From: Pisaster brevispinus
Taxonomy: Eukaryota; Echinodermata; Asteroidea; Forcipulatida; Asteriidae
NCBI GenBank assembly: GCA_023634235.1
Contig: JAMKCF010000008.1
Coordinates: 20,055,000 to 20,118,999 of the forward strand
Direction of reading: 5' to 3'
DNA length: 64,000 nt
Below are positions 11,197 through 25,600 of the stretch, piece by piece (positions within the stretch are counted from its first letter, which is position 1; the number at the start of each line of letters is the position of its first letter). Both the position numbers and the translations under genes were made by a program. Under the pieces are notes generated by a model, which worked only from the letters and a program-made list of their open reading frames with translations, made no database searches and was not told the origin of the DNA.

Positions 11197-11455
11197 GAGT
11201 TTGGCTTTCAAATACTTCATCCATAATACACTGCAGGCCCTCATTTTTAAGGAGAGCGAGTGCAACTGCTCACCTCTTAACTCCTTAACCTTGTCCAAGG
11301 GGTATGGTCAATTAAACAAAACAATTTTTTAGTGTATTTTAAAAAGACTAGAAAAAAATGTATTCACTGCATGATTTCAACTAACCCTGATTGTGTGTGT
11401 TTATTTGCTTCGAATCATGTAACAAAAATAACAATTTGGGGTTGATCAAAGAAAA

Positions 11456-11525
11456 ATTGACTAAAGCAGGATTTGAATTGACGACCTCCGGACTAACATG
11501 CCGGCGCTCTACCAACTGAGCTATC
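11456..11525 (-). mobile_element. tRNA-like SINE head, minus strand
   Basis: On the minus strand this reads GATAGCTCAGTTGGTAGAGC (A box) and then GTCGTCAATTCAAATCCTG (B-box region), typical of a tRNA-derived head. I could not pair an acceptor stem, so it is not a functional tRNA. It faces a second, plus-strand head at 11556. Confidence 0.65.
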
Positions 11526-11555
11526 TTGCCCAATGTTGCAGTTTACATAGGTCTA

Positions 11556-11690
11556 GATAGCTAAAATGGTAGAGTGCCGGAAGGTTAATCCGGAGTTCCT
11601 AGGTTCAAATCCCGCACTTGTTAAGTTTTCATTGTTCCACCCCAGATTATTTACTTACCTAGTCAGTTTCCCTTGTGGTTTATTACTTGA
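11556..11690 (+). mobile_element. tRNA-derived SINE, plus strand
   Basis: Degenerate A box (TAGCTAAAATGGTAGAGTG) and B box (AGGTTCAAATCCCGC), followed by a tail TTTTCATTGTTCCACCCCA and CAGTCAGTTTCCCTTGTGG. The tail recurs at about 21085-21110 and a related head plus tail at 27096-27190. Together with 11456-11525 it forms a head-to-head pair. Confidence 0.65.
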
Positions 11691-12769
11691 TAAAAAAAAA
11701 TTGACAATATACGTATTTAAGAATGAAATGAATCATCAGAGGTACAATTGCGATTTTAAACATCACAAACATTCAGTTTTTGTAATGATGTTGTAATTTC
11801 ACTTTATAGACTAATGTGTGAAGATTGATGTTGAGGAGTGCAAACACGGCAAAGGGCCCTCTTCAGTATCAAAGGAGAGCAGTTTGTAGCTCTCCTCAGA
11901 TTTCATCAAATTTAGTGAATACTATTTCACATGCAGCCTCCATTTTGAACAGGATGATATTCAAATGATAAAATGATAATGGTCAGCCGGTCAACCCAAA
12001 AGTCAATGTGTTCTATTAAAAGATGTACAATGAACTTAACAATTATAAGCCAAGTTCCATGATTGTATCCCATAAAAATGTGATTTTTTTTTTTAAAGAA
12101 ACATTTTTGTATGGTCAAGATAATTGCCGGTTTATCATAGAGAAAAGACAACAACCTACTATTATTTTTAATTCATGGGAGGAATGGCATCTGTTCTTGA
12201 GTGCATAGGGTTGTGGGTTTAAATCCCAAATGAATTTTCAAAGCAATTTTTAAAATAAGTGACGCTGCATAAGAAAACTTTTGAAAAGTTATTTTATTGA
12301 AGTGTCACACATTTCAATCATCCAAATCAACCGGTTATCATTTTACATTAGAAAAAAAAGCCTCTAGGTTTGTTTCTAAAACTAGTTTTGTTGAATTCTC
12401 ACAGATGAGTTTTTAAATTGACCAAACACTTCCATCTTAAAAAAGGTTTCTGTTAAGAGATACAATGTACATGTATTCACTTCTTTAAAAAGGCTATAAA
12501 TCCAACAGAAAGGTATTTGAGTCCAATCGGTTTACGTCGGATCAATCAGTTATTTATACACACATTATAAGAGCATTTGCGGATCTATCACATCTGGCCT
12601 TTTTTTTCTGTATCCCAGAAAAGCTGGGATGAATGCTTTCATTTGATATCTTCTTAAAGCCTTAAGTGAGAGTATAGGACAAAGCTAAGAGTCTTTCCTA
12701 TGTAGGGGAGGCATTATGCCAGTAATTTAGCCGTGATAAAAATGCTAACTTTTCTGACCTTACATTGGC

Positions 12770-13916
12770 GGGCCTCGAAATAACGCCTGGCACCCACAGG
12801 TATGGCCGTGGTGCCCTGAGCTTTTGCTGTGGTGCACCCTGCAAGGTTCCAATACAAATTTACATTTTCCTCATTAGAAGTGCCCCTTACCAGTGGGAAA
12901 TTGCTGTGCCCCATTGGAGAGCAAAGTTCATGGCCTGCATTGGTATTATGAAATTGTTACCAAAAGTTTTTAACAAGTTGTTCCGAGTTTATGTAGACCT
13001 CCTCGGCTCAATGATGTGTTTCAAATGGCAAATATCATTTATAAAGTTGTTCAAAGAGGAAAATATTCAAACAAAGATTGCTTCAAAATGAATCCCATAG
13101 TGATACTCCCTGGACATTTTTTTTTACAATAAGATATTATATATTGTGAAATAATTTGATAAATACTTTTAAATAATAGAAACATTTTTATGGGAAAACT
13201 TGTTTTGTTCTTATTATCATTTACTTGTATGTTGGTTTATAAAGGATAATAAATTTCTGTTGATAGGCAAGATTATGTAAGTTGTGTGATCTCATTTGGT
13301 CGATCATTAACAGAATTCAAAGTTTGTCTTTAACTTTTTCAGTGACTGGCCAGCAGGGCCAGTTAACTAGTTAACTAGCCCTGCAGTTTTGTTTTCCCTT
13401 TGTCCACATTCCATAATAAATTGGGATGCTTTTCAACACTGAACTAGCAAGATGGAGTTTGGAGAGATTTTGGACTGGTCCTCGGGTCTTTTAAGTAACA
13501 ATTGGCCAGCGGACCACTGTTAAAGATGAACCAACGCTTTTATTAACAGTGAATCGAAGCCAATGTCTGTCCGTCAAATTATAGAGCCCCGAAGGTTGAA
13601 ATGTGAAATGTTCACTGGGCGCCATTTCAGCAAGCAACTCTTTTGATACAACAATTTGTTTATTTTTTATTTGTTTTATTCATTTAAAACCATAAGGACA
13701 AATGGATGATATTAAACAAATATTCGACCAGCTTTTTTGCTAGTCCATATTTCATATTAAATAGGGATGCTTTTCAACGCTGAACTGGCCAGCCCAGCCG
13801 GCCAACTTTGGAGAATACTCGTCTGGTGTTCCGAAGCCACCCAAGGTACAATAAGCAATAGCTTTAATTAAATTCTGGCACCTGACTATCTTCCTCCTCT
13901 CCCAAACCACCTGTAG
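12770..13916. repeat. Non-coding, diverged dispersed repeats upstream of the first visible WDR59 exon
   Basis: 12770-12930, 13330-13540 and 13730-13850 are diverged relatives of the blocks at 4030-4380. Between 11,700 and 13,916 I found no sequence encoding the missing WDR59 N-terminus, having looked for the conserved QWNP and HTRVIS motifs on the plus strand. Confidence 0.5.
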
Positions 13917-16900
13917 TGATTTGAACTGGTCCGTCTTTGAGCCTGACCTCTTAGCGACATGCTCCGTGGATACTTACATCTATCTCTGGGATACCAGGGA
14001 ACCAAAGAAACCAGCTCTGGCTTTCTCCACGTTCGGTGAGTGAATTATATGGCTGTCTCCGAATGGGCGGCTACAGCTATGGCTTTGGCTACGGCTAGAT
14101 TTCCTCATCATTATGCGGTGAAGTAGAGTACGTCCTTAGCAACACCCTTAGCAACAGTTGTAGCCATAGCTGTAACCGCCAATTTGGATACGTCCTATGA
14201 TTTGAAATTCTTCTTGCAGAAATTGGTTACCAACCAAAACACCCTGCAATGTTTCCTGCTTATTCTTGGACTTGGCAGATAAACTTGATGGACAATTTCC
14301 TCAATTACGGGTGACTTTGAAGAGCTGGGCCTACCAACAAATACTTTTGTTTCCTGTAACATGCTGGGAAAACAAACTGTGTTGCTATGTATGTTCTAAA
14401 TTTTATTTTAGGAAAATTGTACTATAATTTTTTTTATTAAACTGATCAAGGAGAAATAGACTGACCTGTAACTGTTTTGTCAACTTTTTCGCGGATGGGA
14501 TATGGGATATTTGTATGCAATGAGATTTGATTGCATACAAATATCATTGCATACAAATATCCCATATGTGTATGCAATGAGATTTGATTGAAAACATTTC
14601 TCTTAACAAAATAAATGTAAAAATATATAAATAAAATTATTAAAAACATTTGTTATGGTCAAGTGATAAATCAAACATCTATTTTTTTTTTTTTTTTTTC
14701 TCAACCCCAAATTGTTTATGGATGGTTCAAAGAAATAAATGTATATTTTTGTTACGCTCTACATGTAGGTCGCAATAAACTTACCATCGAGGTAAAATAT
14801 ATTATTCTTGGAAATGTCCGCATGCCTAAATACTTAACGGGTATCTGCTGCCACCAACTGTCTATCTTTGCACTCGGGCCTTGCTGCGTGTTGTGCTAAA
14901 AGGTACAGTGTGTTGTTGACAGGTTGTAGTAGTGCTTGATATGAAGTGTTGTCACATTCAACCTGATCAAGAGACCCATGAACAACATTCATGTAGACAG
15001 GCAGTCAAACCAAATGCCACACTCAGGCACACGCTTGAAACATGAGACGCCAAACCCGACGTCGTTAATGTGGGTTTTTTTTCCTGCGTGTGGCAGGTAG
15101 TCAAATATTACAACGCCACAATCGCTGACGGCTGAAACATCAGAAACCATGATGTAATGAGTGTTTGGTGTTTTTCAGGCAGTCAGAAACAAATGCAACA
15201 CTTGCACGCAATTGAAACAATTGACACTGAACCTACATGTATATGTGTGATGTGATAGGATTCTTGTTACAATTTTGTGGCAGACTTGTCTCTCGCCAAT
15301 ATTTGTGCAATATTTTTGCAGCACAAATAACTGGAGAAGAGATATTTGCATAAAACAAACACCGGTCCTTCTGAGCCAGTTGATGTTGCGCCCTCTACTG
15401 GTGACTAATACAAAAACCAATCAAAACTAGTGGCGGACAGGCAGTGGTGCAAAATGCAAAATTCAACTCATCTGATAGAGTAAAAGCTATTGTGACAAAC
15501 CAAATACCACTATGACAAATTGTTATCTTAAAGGTTTTTTTACTGTCTGGAATACATAGAGTTAAAAAAATATGAACCAAACATTAGAAGACAACTATTT
15601 CTTAATCACAAAATACTGAATAAATACATTAAAATGCTAATCCTTTTGAATGTTTATTTAATTATCAACAGCCGGAGCTGCGCAGGTGAAGTGGAATAAA
15701 AAGAATAGCAACTACCTGGCAACTGTGCACGAAGGAGACATTAGGCTGTGGGACAAAAGGGTATTGTACTCCTTCCATATCGGTACTTAGGATTTTTGAA
15801 GAACCCAAATTGACGCATCATCATCATCAGGCAGTTTCCATGACGTCGGTCAGTTCAAAATTCAGAGTTGAGGGTAGTTTTGTCTCCCAAATTCTAAAAT
15901 CTACTCCGCGGCAGTAGAGTAAATAGCGAGACAACTTCTCAAGAAAAAATTTTACACTGCAAAGTAGATGTGTACACATGGTGTTACCGCAAACTGTACA
16001 TACATTGATACCACACCATGCACTGCTCAACACCCATTATGTGCTCCTTGACTTTTATGCATTTAAAACCTTCAATCTTCTCTTGTGTGTGAAACAGAAA
16101 ACCAGCCAAGCAGCACAGTACATCTCGGCTAGTCTGAGTAAAATACATGGTCTAGACTGGGACCCAGGCAGTGAATTCTTCCTAGTTACAGCAAGTCAAG
16201 ACTGCACAGCAAAGGTAGGCAGCCACTTTTAATGTTAAGAGGTTTTTTTTTTGTTTTTTTTTGATGTTGTTTTAGGGGAGTTTTGCTCTTAAAAGACACA
16301 ACTGCTTGTTTACAACATAGACCTTATGCATTGACGTCATCCAGTCACAATCTAAGGTAAAACGGTGACGAAAAAATCGAAAACGCACAGATTTGTACAC
16401 ATGGCGCACAGGATTGGCCAATGAACAATCTCCTTTTGACCTGTAGGTGAGGGCGCCCTACTGAAATGACATCATGTGTAAAGGTCTATTGGGAGTGCCT
16501 GGCTTCTGACAGACGTTGACCCTTATTTAGTAACACTTGTCTTCAAATTAACAATTACACTGTTATGATATAATCTTGTAGTTTATACTATCATAATTAC
16601 ATCGTTAATAATTCATGGTGCAGGTCCTACTTGCGGCTGCGGGATGAAAAACCAGAGGTCAAAACTCTGTTTGGAGAAATGCTCTGGAAAACCCTCGCAG
16701 TGAATGGGCTTAAGTTTTAGCATAATTTTGTTTGAAAGACCAAAATACAGAAGTGTCGCTGTCTGTGTCGTCTGATGGCACATTATTGCCACACCTTGTC
16801 TTGTACATGTATACTGATGTATATAATCGCCCAATCCTTCCACGCTGGGGATTAGCATTCTTTAGAACTAATTTTCTTACTAATTCACTGCCCCGTTCAA

Positions 16901-19632
16901 CTGTACGAAAATTAAATTCTTCTTAGGTTGAAATTTGAGGGTTGTGAGTTGTGGTGACCAAGCGGTCAAGCGCACCGGACTCAGATTCCAGCAGCTGAGT
17001 CATCAAACAGTTGGTTTGAATCACAGCTACCGCTAGTTGTGGGTCTTGTGTCCTACCCCTAACCATAATTTGCTTCTCTTTATCCAGGTGTATAACAATA
17101 CTTGCAATACTTGCGAGAATACTTGTGCACGCTCTTGGTAATTAGCAAAATACCATTGAGAATTCGGCTCTCGATATTGAATATGTATATATTAAGGTAT
17201 AATAATACGCTATGTCATGTATGTGTTTACAAAACTTGCTCAATTATTTCAAAGAAAATGCTTCTTTTTTTGTGAGGAATGTTTTTTCTTCGCAAGAGGT
17301 AACTGATTATTTTCTTTGTTGTAGTTTTGGGATGTTAGAGACCCCAGGACCATGGTGATGGAATTGCGGACAATCACACCACTGTGGAGAGCTAGGTACA
17401 CGGTGAGTGACCCTTGACTCCATCACAGAAATGCTGAACTTTTGAAACTAGTTCATGATTTCTAGCTATAGTTTGCTTCCCTTTTCTTCATTAGTTTGAG
17501 AGATTTTTTCTTTGCTGCAGTTGGTTTCCATTTTTTAAAAATAGTTTTGTTGTTTGTGTTCTTGTCTATAGTTTCTTTCCATTTTCCTCATTAGTTTTGT
17601 TGTTTGTATTCTTTTCTTTTGTTTATTTCTATTGTCTTCATTAGTTTTGTTGTTTGTATTCTTTTCTTTAGTTTGTTTCCACGTTCTTCATTAGTTTTGT
17701 TGTTTGTGTTCTTGTCTTTAGGTTTTTTCCATTTTCCTCATTAGTTTTGTTGTTTGTGTTCTTATCTATAGTTTCTTTCCATTTTCTTTCTTGGCTTTTT
17801 TGTTTGTATTGCTGTGTTTAGTTTATTTCTGTTGTCTTCATTAGTTTTGTTATTTGTGTTCTTATCTATAGTTTCTTTCTATTTTCTTCATTAGTTTTGT
17901 TGTTTGTATTCTTGTCTTTGTTTTCTTTCCATTTTCTTCATTAGTTTTGTTGTTTTGTATTCTTGTATTAATTTTGGTTTTACCCTTACACCGATGTGTG
18001 TTAGCACTGTATACTCAGTACTTTCCCGAGTTCTGTGAAAATAATCACAGGCATATTACTCGGGTGAGATTCGAACCCATGACCCTTGCAATTCTAGAGC
18101 AGTGTCTTACCAACTAGACCACCGAGATTGCCCGGTAGCTAGAGGCAGTTCGAATCCTATATTTTAGCAGCAGGTTCCGCAACGATTTAATAGATGTTAA
18201 TTTTGCATCGGGGATAAAGAATATTAATTTTGGTTTTACCCTTACACTGATGTGTCTTAGCACTGTATACTCAGTACTGTTCAATCACTGAAAAATGAAT
18301 GTTTGTAAGCTTTTGAACAACTTCATCATTGCATGTAGTCTCCGTTTGTTTCTGTTTGTACTTTTGGCTGTGCACTTTCCTGCCACAGAAACTCAATTAT
18401 ATTAGTTGATCAATATTGATTTAATAAAGAAAAACCATAAGATTATTATTATTATTGTTTCTATTTTTTGTTCTCAATTTCTTCATTTGTTGTTGATGCA
18501 GCCATTCGGTGATGGAATAGTAACAACCACCGTGCCACAGTTAAGACGAGGTGAGAAGAGCCTGTTGCTGTGGAGCCAGTCTAATGCCAGTGCACCTATT
18601 CACTCCTTTACTGGACACACGGATGATGTCCTGGACTTTCACTGGAGAAAACAAAAAGAAGGTAAACAACAGGAAAAGTGTGGGAGGGGGGGGGGCATAT
18701 TATGTTTGTTGGGCATGCAGGTTCGAGCTGATTTGTGATTGATTTTATAGCCTTATCTTATCTACCACATTGGTATTATTTTATACTGTTGCGTCAGTGT
18801 AAAACTGTTGCATTTCCATCTTGCCAAAGCGTTGTATCTTGCACAAAAATGCTCCATGCAAAACGTTGTATTTGGCGTGTGCCCGTTCTCTGTGTTACAT
18901 CTGGGCTATTTTAAGGGAGATACAACATTTTGGCTATTTCAGACTTAGTGTAACATAAGTGCTATAATCTTCTTGCTCTGACATTACGATATATTTAATG
19001 TGGTTATATACCTTGGTGGTTCAGAATTTGCTTGCTTCTTTTTTTTTTATGCCAACAAAAATAGTTAGTGGCCTGACGTTTCAACCGTAGCAGAGTCTTT
19101 CTCGAAGGCTAATCGAAGGCTTTCATTTAGCCTTCGAGAAAGACTCTGCAAGAGTCGAAACGTCAGGCCTGACTAACGTTTTTTCCCTAGGTCTTTGTGG
19201 TTGGTAAGCAGTTTTCAACAGCTAATGCTATTTTATTTTATTTTTTATGTAAACCATAGTATTTTATACCGACCTGCCTTCAATACCTTTTGTAGGATAA
19301 AAAAGAAATGAGTGATTGAATGAGTGAATAATTATTACTATTTTTTATTTCTTGGTATTCAAGGACAAAATGACCAACAGCTGCAACTAAAGTGTACAAA
19401 TCAAAATTACAATTAAATGATAAATGTATACATTATAAACAAGTTTAAATAGCATTCTCGTTAAAAATTGTTTTCGCTGAAGTTAGCTGTTTAGGGAGTA
19501 GAGTTGCAATGACTCTATGTTAAATCTCGCTTTGGTTGATTTTTTTTTTCAATCTCAGCGGATCATTATCTCATCACATGGTCCAAAGATCACAGTCTGA
19601 GAATGTGGCGTGTGGACCCACAACTTCAAAAG
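13917..19632 (+). CDS. WDR59: WDR59 visible exons 1-6: WD40 propeller
   Basis: Exon 1 opens with the third base of a Ser codon and encodes DLNWSVFEPDLLATCSVDTY, followed by a blade-closing LWD. Exon 2 gives QVKWNKKNSNYLATVHEGDI and LWD; exon 3 gives IHGLDWDPGSEFFLVTASQD; exon 4 begins FWDVRDPRTM; exon 5 gives PQLRRGEKSLLLW and GHTDDVLDFHWRKQKEG; exon 6 gives LITWSKDHSLRMWRVD. Repeated GH..x..W and x.D..(L/I/F)W signatures mark WD40 blades. In the family this propeller contacts SEH1L and other GATOR2 parts. The first blade and start codon are not in the visible exons. Confidence 0.95.
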
Positions 19633-22600
19633 GTAAAAAATAAATTACATGAATAAATGCATTTTTTTCATACAAATTCGTTAGCCCTTTTAAGATATGG
19701 TGGACACTATTGGAGTGCACTGTTTAGTTTGGGTGTATACAGGCAAATTTACCCAAACCGAAAAGTATCATAGTATTTTGTCCGCCAAATCTAAAAATGG
19801 CTTATCGAAATGGTATTTAACTTAATAAAAGTTTTACGCTGCCATTTGAAAAAAGACCTCAATGTTTTTCTTCCACGGATTTTTGTACTCTTTGTGCCTG
19901 CAGGAAGTCCATGTGCTGTGTCTTATATGCAAATTATGTAATATCATGAGTCACATCTTCTATTGCAAGCTGATTTAACGCAGACATTTATCAGAGTGAT
20001 TAGACAAACACAAAACATGTAAAATTATTTACTTTACTTTTGGTTTCGCCCTACAACTAATTATGTTAAAGGTATTATATAGGATAAGAAAGAACATCAT
20101 TGTTTAAACTTAGTCTGAAAGCTTACTGATTATGAAGCTCGTACAAGAACTATTTTCTATGTGAAATATTTTCTTCTGAAATGAAGTCGTATACAAGAAA
20201 ACTATCTGAAAACCTATATAAAAAAAAACGCAGCAGCTGTTTTCGGTTGTTACAACCAAAATTAAGGACATTGTGTTTACGTGCTAAAAATTGTGCATAG
20301 TTTTTGCTATTTTCTCCTGATTCACACAACGAATGACGCCCAAATTTTCGCAGGTTTGTTATTTTGTGTATATGGTTGATCACACAAAACAGGAACACTG
20401 TCTGCGACGATTGTCATCGCCCCTAATCCTGCATAATACCTTTAGGCACTGCATATGTAGTGCTCTCCCAGCCCTGAAGAAAAATTGAAATCTGCAGGCG
20501 CCTCGGGTGAGATCTGAACCCATGACCCTCCTTAAAAGGTTGACTTTGTGTTGTTTATTTTAATCCCAGCTTTGTGAAGTAATTGTACCCTAGCCGCTAA
20601 ACTCCGCTTACTCCCTCAAGTGTATGTAGTGCTTTCCCAGTCCTACAGAATAAAACAATTCTGCAGGCACCCATGACCCTCCTTAAGGTTGACGTTGTGT
20701 TGTTGATTTTAATCCCAGCTTTGTGGAGTAGACGTACCAGAGCCACTGAACCCAGTCGACTCCCTCATCGGCAGCTTTGAATTTGTCGGCTCGCCCAAGG
20801 AGAACGAGCAGATTCCCAACGGTGGATCCCTTGCCGGAACCCCCTCTTCCAGCCAGGGGGTGAACGAGCCCCATGACCAGAACGGTTCAGGGGTTGATGT
20901 GGCCGGATCGGAACCCCCAGGGTCGGCCGGCTCAGTGGTGACGCAGAAGCTGTCAAATATTGAGCTAGAGTTTGCCTCTGCTATGAAGGTCAGCTTGCCC
21001 AATGTGACGGTGCAGAAGGTAGGGCGCATACAGCTGCAGGCGTGTCATTCTCACTGTTTGACATGATGCCCAATTTGTTTTCATTTACCCAGTCAGTTTC
21101 CCTTGTGGTTTATAACTTTGATTTGTTTTCTCTCAGAAGACCTGAATGATTGTTTTTAGATAACATTGTTTGCTTGCAATGCTCTTCGTACTGGTGTTTG
21201 TTTTTCATTGTGAATGCTCTTACTATCACTGTATTTTTGAGACAATCATTCACACCTCATTATTATTTATATATTTCTTGTAATGAAACGAATGAAACTT
21301 ATTCATGTAATCTCTCTCTTTACCATCTAGCATCTGAGCTACAGAATCTCTGGACATTTTCAAAAGCCTGCTCAAAACACATTTGTTTGGCATTGCTTAT
21401 ATTATATTACATATTATGACTAAACTCTATATGTTGTGTTTTTCTACTTGCTTTTTGTTATGTTGTGAGTGTGCAAATTTTTCTTTAATGTGCTCTATAA
21501 ATATATGATAATCTAAGTATCTTGTATTTTTTTTCCAGCACCTCGTAATATGTTTGGTCATAGATAGATGGGGCTTTAATTATTTTGTATTCTTATTATT
21601 ATTATATTATTATTACTGTGGTCTCGCAAGCCTGAGGGAACCTGCAAAACACACTGCAAAAACAGTCATTTTGGTAGGCCTAGTTTTCTGTATAACTTCT
21701 TTAACAATAAGAAGAATAGGCTTTTTCAGCAGTCTGGCCGTGGTCACTACCGAAGCCATCAATTCCTACACGGCCTTGTTCTCTACGGATTGACCTGACT
21801 TTTGTACCTCTCCTCCTCGCAGATGGATGTAGAGGCAAGGTTTTGCACGGTCTCTGCACTTTCACGTCGTCATATCATGATTCTGAAGATTACTTTCCCA
21901 TCATATCCCGAGAAAGCCCCGCCCAAGGTGATCTTCCTGCCAGCAACAACTCTAGACAGCACCCTTAAACATAAACTACACAAGGTGAGCATGAAGCGAG
22001 GTTCGCAGGTTTACCTTGAAATGCGGGGTCAGGATTAAGATTTAGACTGAGGCCTGGGCCCAATTTCATAGAGCTGCTGCAGCAGAAAATATTGCTTAAC
22101 AATTATTTTGCTTCGCAGAAAGAAGGATACCAGTCACAAATTGTACATATGTGACATGGTATTTTGGCTGATAACCTTATTCTGGTAAGCATAATTTTGT
22201 TGTGCTTAGCTTCTTTTTGTGCTGATGGAGGTTTGAGACCAAGAAGAGGTGGTTAGTTTACCGACATTTCAAAGTTAGAGTCGACAGGAGGTCTTGACAT
22301 TGCCATTTTGTACAGGCGACTGAAAGGCAACAATCTGCGCTGTTTGTAAAAGGAACACTTGGGCAGCACAGTATATTTTTCTAACTGTCTTATTACCTCC
22401 AACTAATTTTTTATTTTTTTTAAATTAACATAAAGGTATATTTTTACTGCAAGGTTTAGGTACTATTTTCGTGTTTGTTCAAAAAAAAAGTATTTTCCAC
22501 TTTGTCGCAGATTCTTGAAGATACCTGCTTGCGACAGGTAGAGAATAACCAACTGTGTCTTGAAGCCTGTCTCCAACAACTGTCAGCCAGTCTTGACGGA

Positions 22601-25600
22601 ATGAAGGTACCTGTTCACTGTAGCAACAAATGCACTCGGAGTAGTCTTCCTGCATAGAAGATGACGTTTCTATGCACAAAATAAACCTGTCTGTTGTTTT
22701 CACCCTGTAAATGTGTTGGTCAATCACAATCACAATCGGTCCTAAAAGTCTGACAAAAAGCCGACACCTTAAACTCACATTTCAAAATGTAAATAGGCCA
22801 CTGTCATTTGGGCTGCTAAACTGTATGGGGGCGGCATAGTTGGCTTGTGCGTAAAGCGTTCACCTGTCACTACTGTGGCCCTGGTTCGATTCCCAGCAAG
22901 GGCTATAATATGTGAGTAGCGTTGTGTGTTGATTCTCTTCTATACCCCCCCTGGGCCCCCTGTAAAATTCAGTCATTTTTGATCTCTGCAGATCTTGAAT
23001 TACACGAAGGGCCACGAAGGCCCTGGTCTTGGCCCTGGGTGCCCCTTGAGAATGGTCCTGTAGACTTTAAGATTTCCCAATCAGGGCTTGAATTTGACAG
23101 TGGACCGCTGGCCCCAGGCCAGTGATTTTAGCCTCGGGCCAGTAAACTTGTGACCTGGCATGCCTGGCGGTCTTGTGTTTTTCAATTGAATAATAGCCAA
23201 CTGTAATATCTTTAACAGAAATTATGTTCAAATGTGGACCATTTATACGATTCTGTTGAGTATCAAAATATACTAACCCATGAGACAAATTAGATAAATC
23301 TTGTTATTTTAGTGCTTGTTCACATAAAAACAATTTACATGTTAAACTGTGTAGAAAGCTCTTTCTCATGAAGATTCTGGTCTTGTGAATTAAACTCTGG
23401 TCCGGTAAACATTTTGAGCTACAAGCCCTGCGGTCTTGTGAAGTTTTACCCAAAATTCAAGCCCTGGTACCCTTTGCGAAAATGCAAATGGCCTTGCCTT
23501 CTCAAAGATGAAATTCCAGGCAGGTGTCTGGCTGCACTCTGTGGTCATATTATGCAGCTGCAAGTAAGGATGATTAGCCTCCTAAATTATTACAACGATG
23601 TTGCTCATTTGTGTGTGGCGCAGTGTGGTTCTGGGTGGTTGAGGTACGGTGACACTTTTGTCCATTCATTTGAGCACTGTATGCTCGGCATATGCTATGT
23701 CGTGGCCGAGCGGATCAGAGCACCGAACTCAAGCTGTGGTGTTTTCTGATCAGCAGAGTGTGGATTCGAGTCCCGGTCGTGGCACTTGTGTCCTTACGCT
23801 ACACACTTAACCATTATTTCATCGTCCCCGGATGGGACGTAAAGCTGTAGGTCCCGTGTGTTGTGTAATGCACGTAAAAGAACCCAGTGCACTTATCGTA
23901 AAGAGGAGGGGTTCGCCCCGGTGTTCCTGGTTTGACTGGCTGCATATTGCACAATTGCACCTTGTAAACCATTAAGGAATAGGTCTCATACTACAACAAG
24001 TAGCTCCATATACCTCGTAGGAAAATACTGACAGCGCGTAGGGACCTCTCGGTGATATGCGCCATATAAGAATGGCTTATTATTATTATTATTATGTTTT
24101 CATTATTATTAGCTACAACTTCCTAAATACACCGTCAACAAATGTTGTGGGTATTTTTTTTGCTCCGTTAGTTGGGTTCCGACATCCCAGCTCAGTCATC
24201 CAAGACAAAGATGCCTCCCGACCTCAAGAAGACCCCATCCTGTCTAAGTAAATACGGCAGTCCCATGGACAGTAACATTCCATTCCCTCGTACGTCTGGT
24301 GCTCGCTTCTCTGGTGTCGGTGAGTAATACTTCCTGTTGAGCTTGTCTTGACTGAGCAATCTAGTGCGAAAAGGACTCAACTTTTGGTGGCCGAGTTATC
24401 GGAGTGTGGGTTCGAATCCCCAACCGGGCCATCATTTCTTAGTTAACGTGATAGCCACATGGAGAGGTGTTCGTTACCTGAGATGACTGGTGCACAATTT
24501 TTCAAATGTTAGTAAAATAACACTGATTTCAAATGAATTTCTGTTGTTTTGCCAGTTAGATTTTTACCAATTCTATTGTTTCGTCGTGTCAGTACAAAAA
24601 CCAAATCTCCTAAAATAGCACTTACGTTACTCGCAAGTTTGAAATTGTTTGAAACGTTGTATCTCACTAAAAAATATCTCTGATGTTCACACATAACAAG
24701 TACACGCTGAGATTTGACCTATTTGAGTATTTTCGTGCGAGATTCTTATACTTATAATTTCAATAAACGATGAATAATATTTCTTTGAGCCAGACCAGTG
24801 GTTTTGTAGAACCCCTTTTGCCCTTCCTGTGGCACCAACATGTACAATAATAAAAATTATAATAATGATGTCATTGCGTCAGTGCAAAAGCCTTGTATCT
24901 CGATTGTCCAACAACTTTGTATCTCTCATAAAAATGGTCCATGCAGAAATGTACTTTGGCTCCTATCAGTTTTAAATAAAATGTCCTAACCCTCTTGGAA
25001 TTTATTAATTGATGACAGATGGCTATAGTTGCTGCGTGTTTTAGCAATCCAGTGACTTACTACAAAATATATCGGCTAAATCTTGTGTTTTCTTGTTTTC
25101 GGTAGATAAGTTGGTAGTTTTTCTACGGCCTGGCACCATAAGAAAAAGCGGTGGCCATTACACTACACCAAGGTGAGGAGTAACGGAAGTTTGAATACCT
25201 TCTTCTAATAGCAGTGAGATTCAAAGTGATGATCAGCCATATTGAATTGTTAACTTGTTTGTACATGTTCCAGGGCCTTGTCGATACTCAGCACCATCAA
25301 CTTGTTCAGACCGTTTCCCATAGGCCAGGGCCCCAGTAGCCAATCAACAGAGGTTCTGTCACTAAGCAGCTTCTACAAAGAAAAGGAAAAGGTAAAGGCC
25401 CTGTCTGAATCAAGCGACTTCTGCTACAGCTATGAAGAAAAGGACTTTTCTGTGGTCCCGGCGTTTGCACGACCCTAACCATCAGGTCCCACATTCATGA
25501 CATTCATAGCGCTGCTCACTATAGAGTTCTGCTCTTAAAGTGCCAAGTAAAAGTGCAAGATTCCGCAGTAGGTAGCACCATGACATTGGGCACTAAGATT

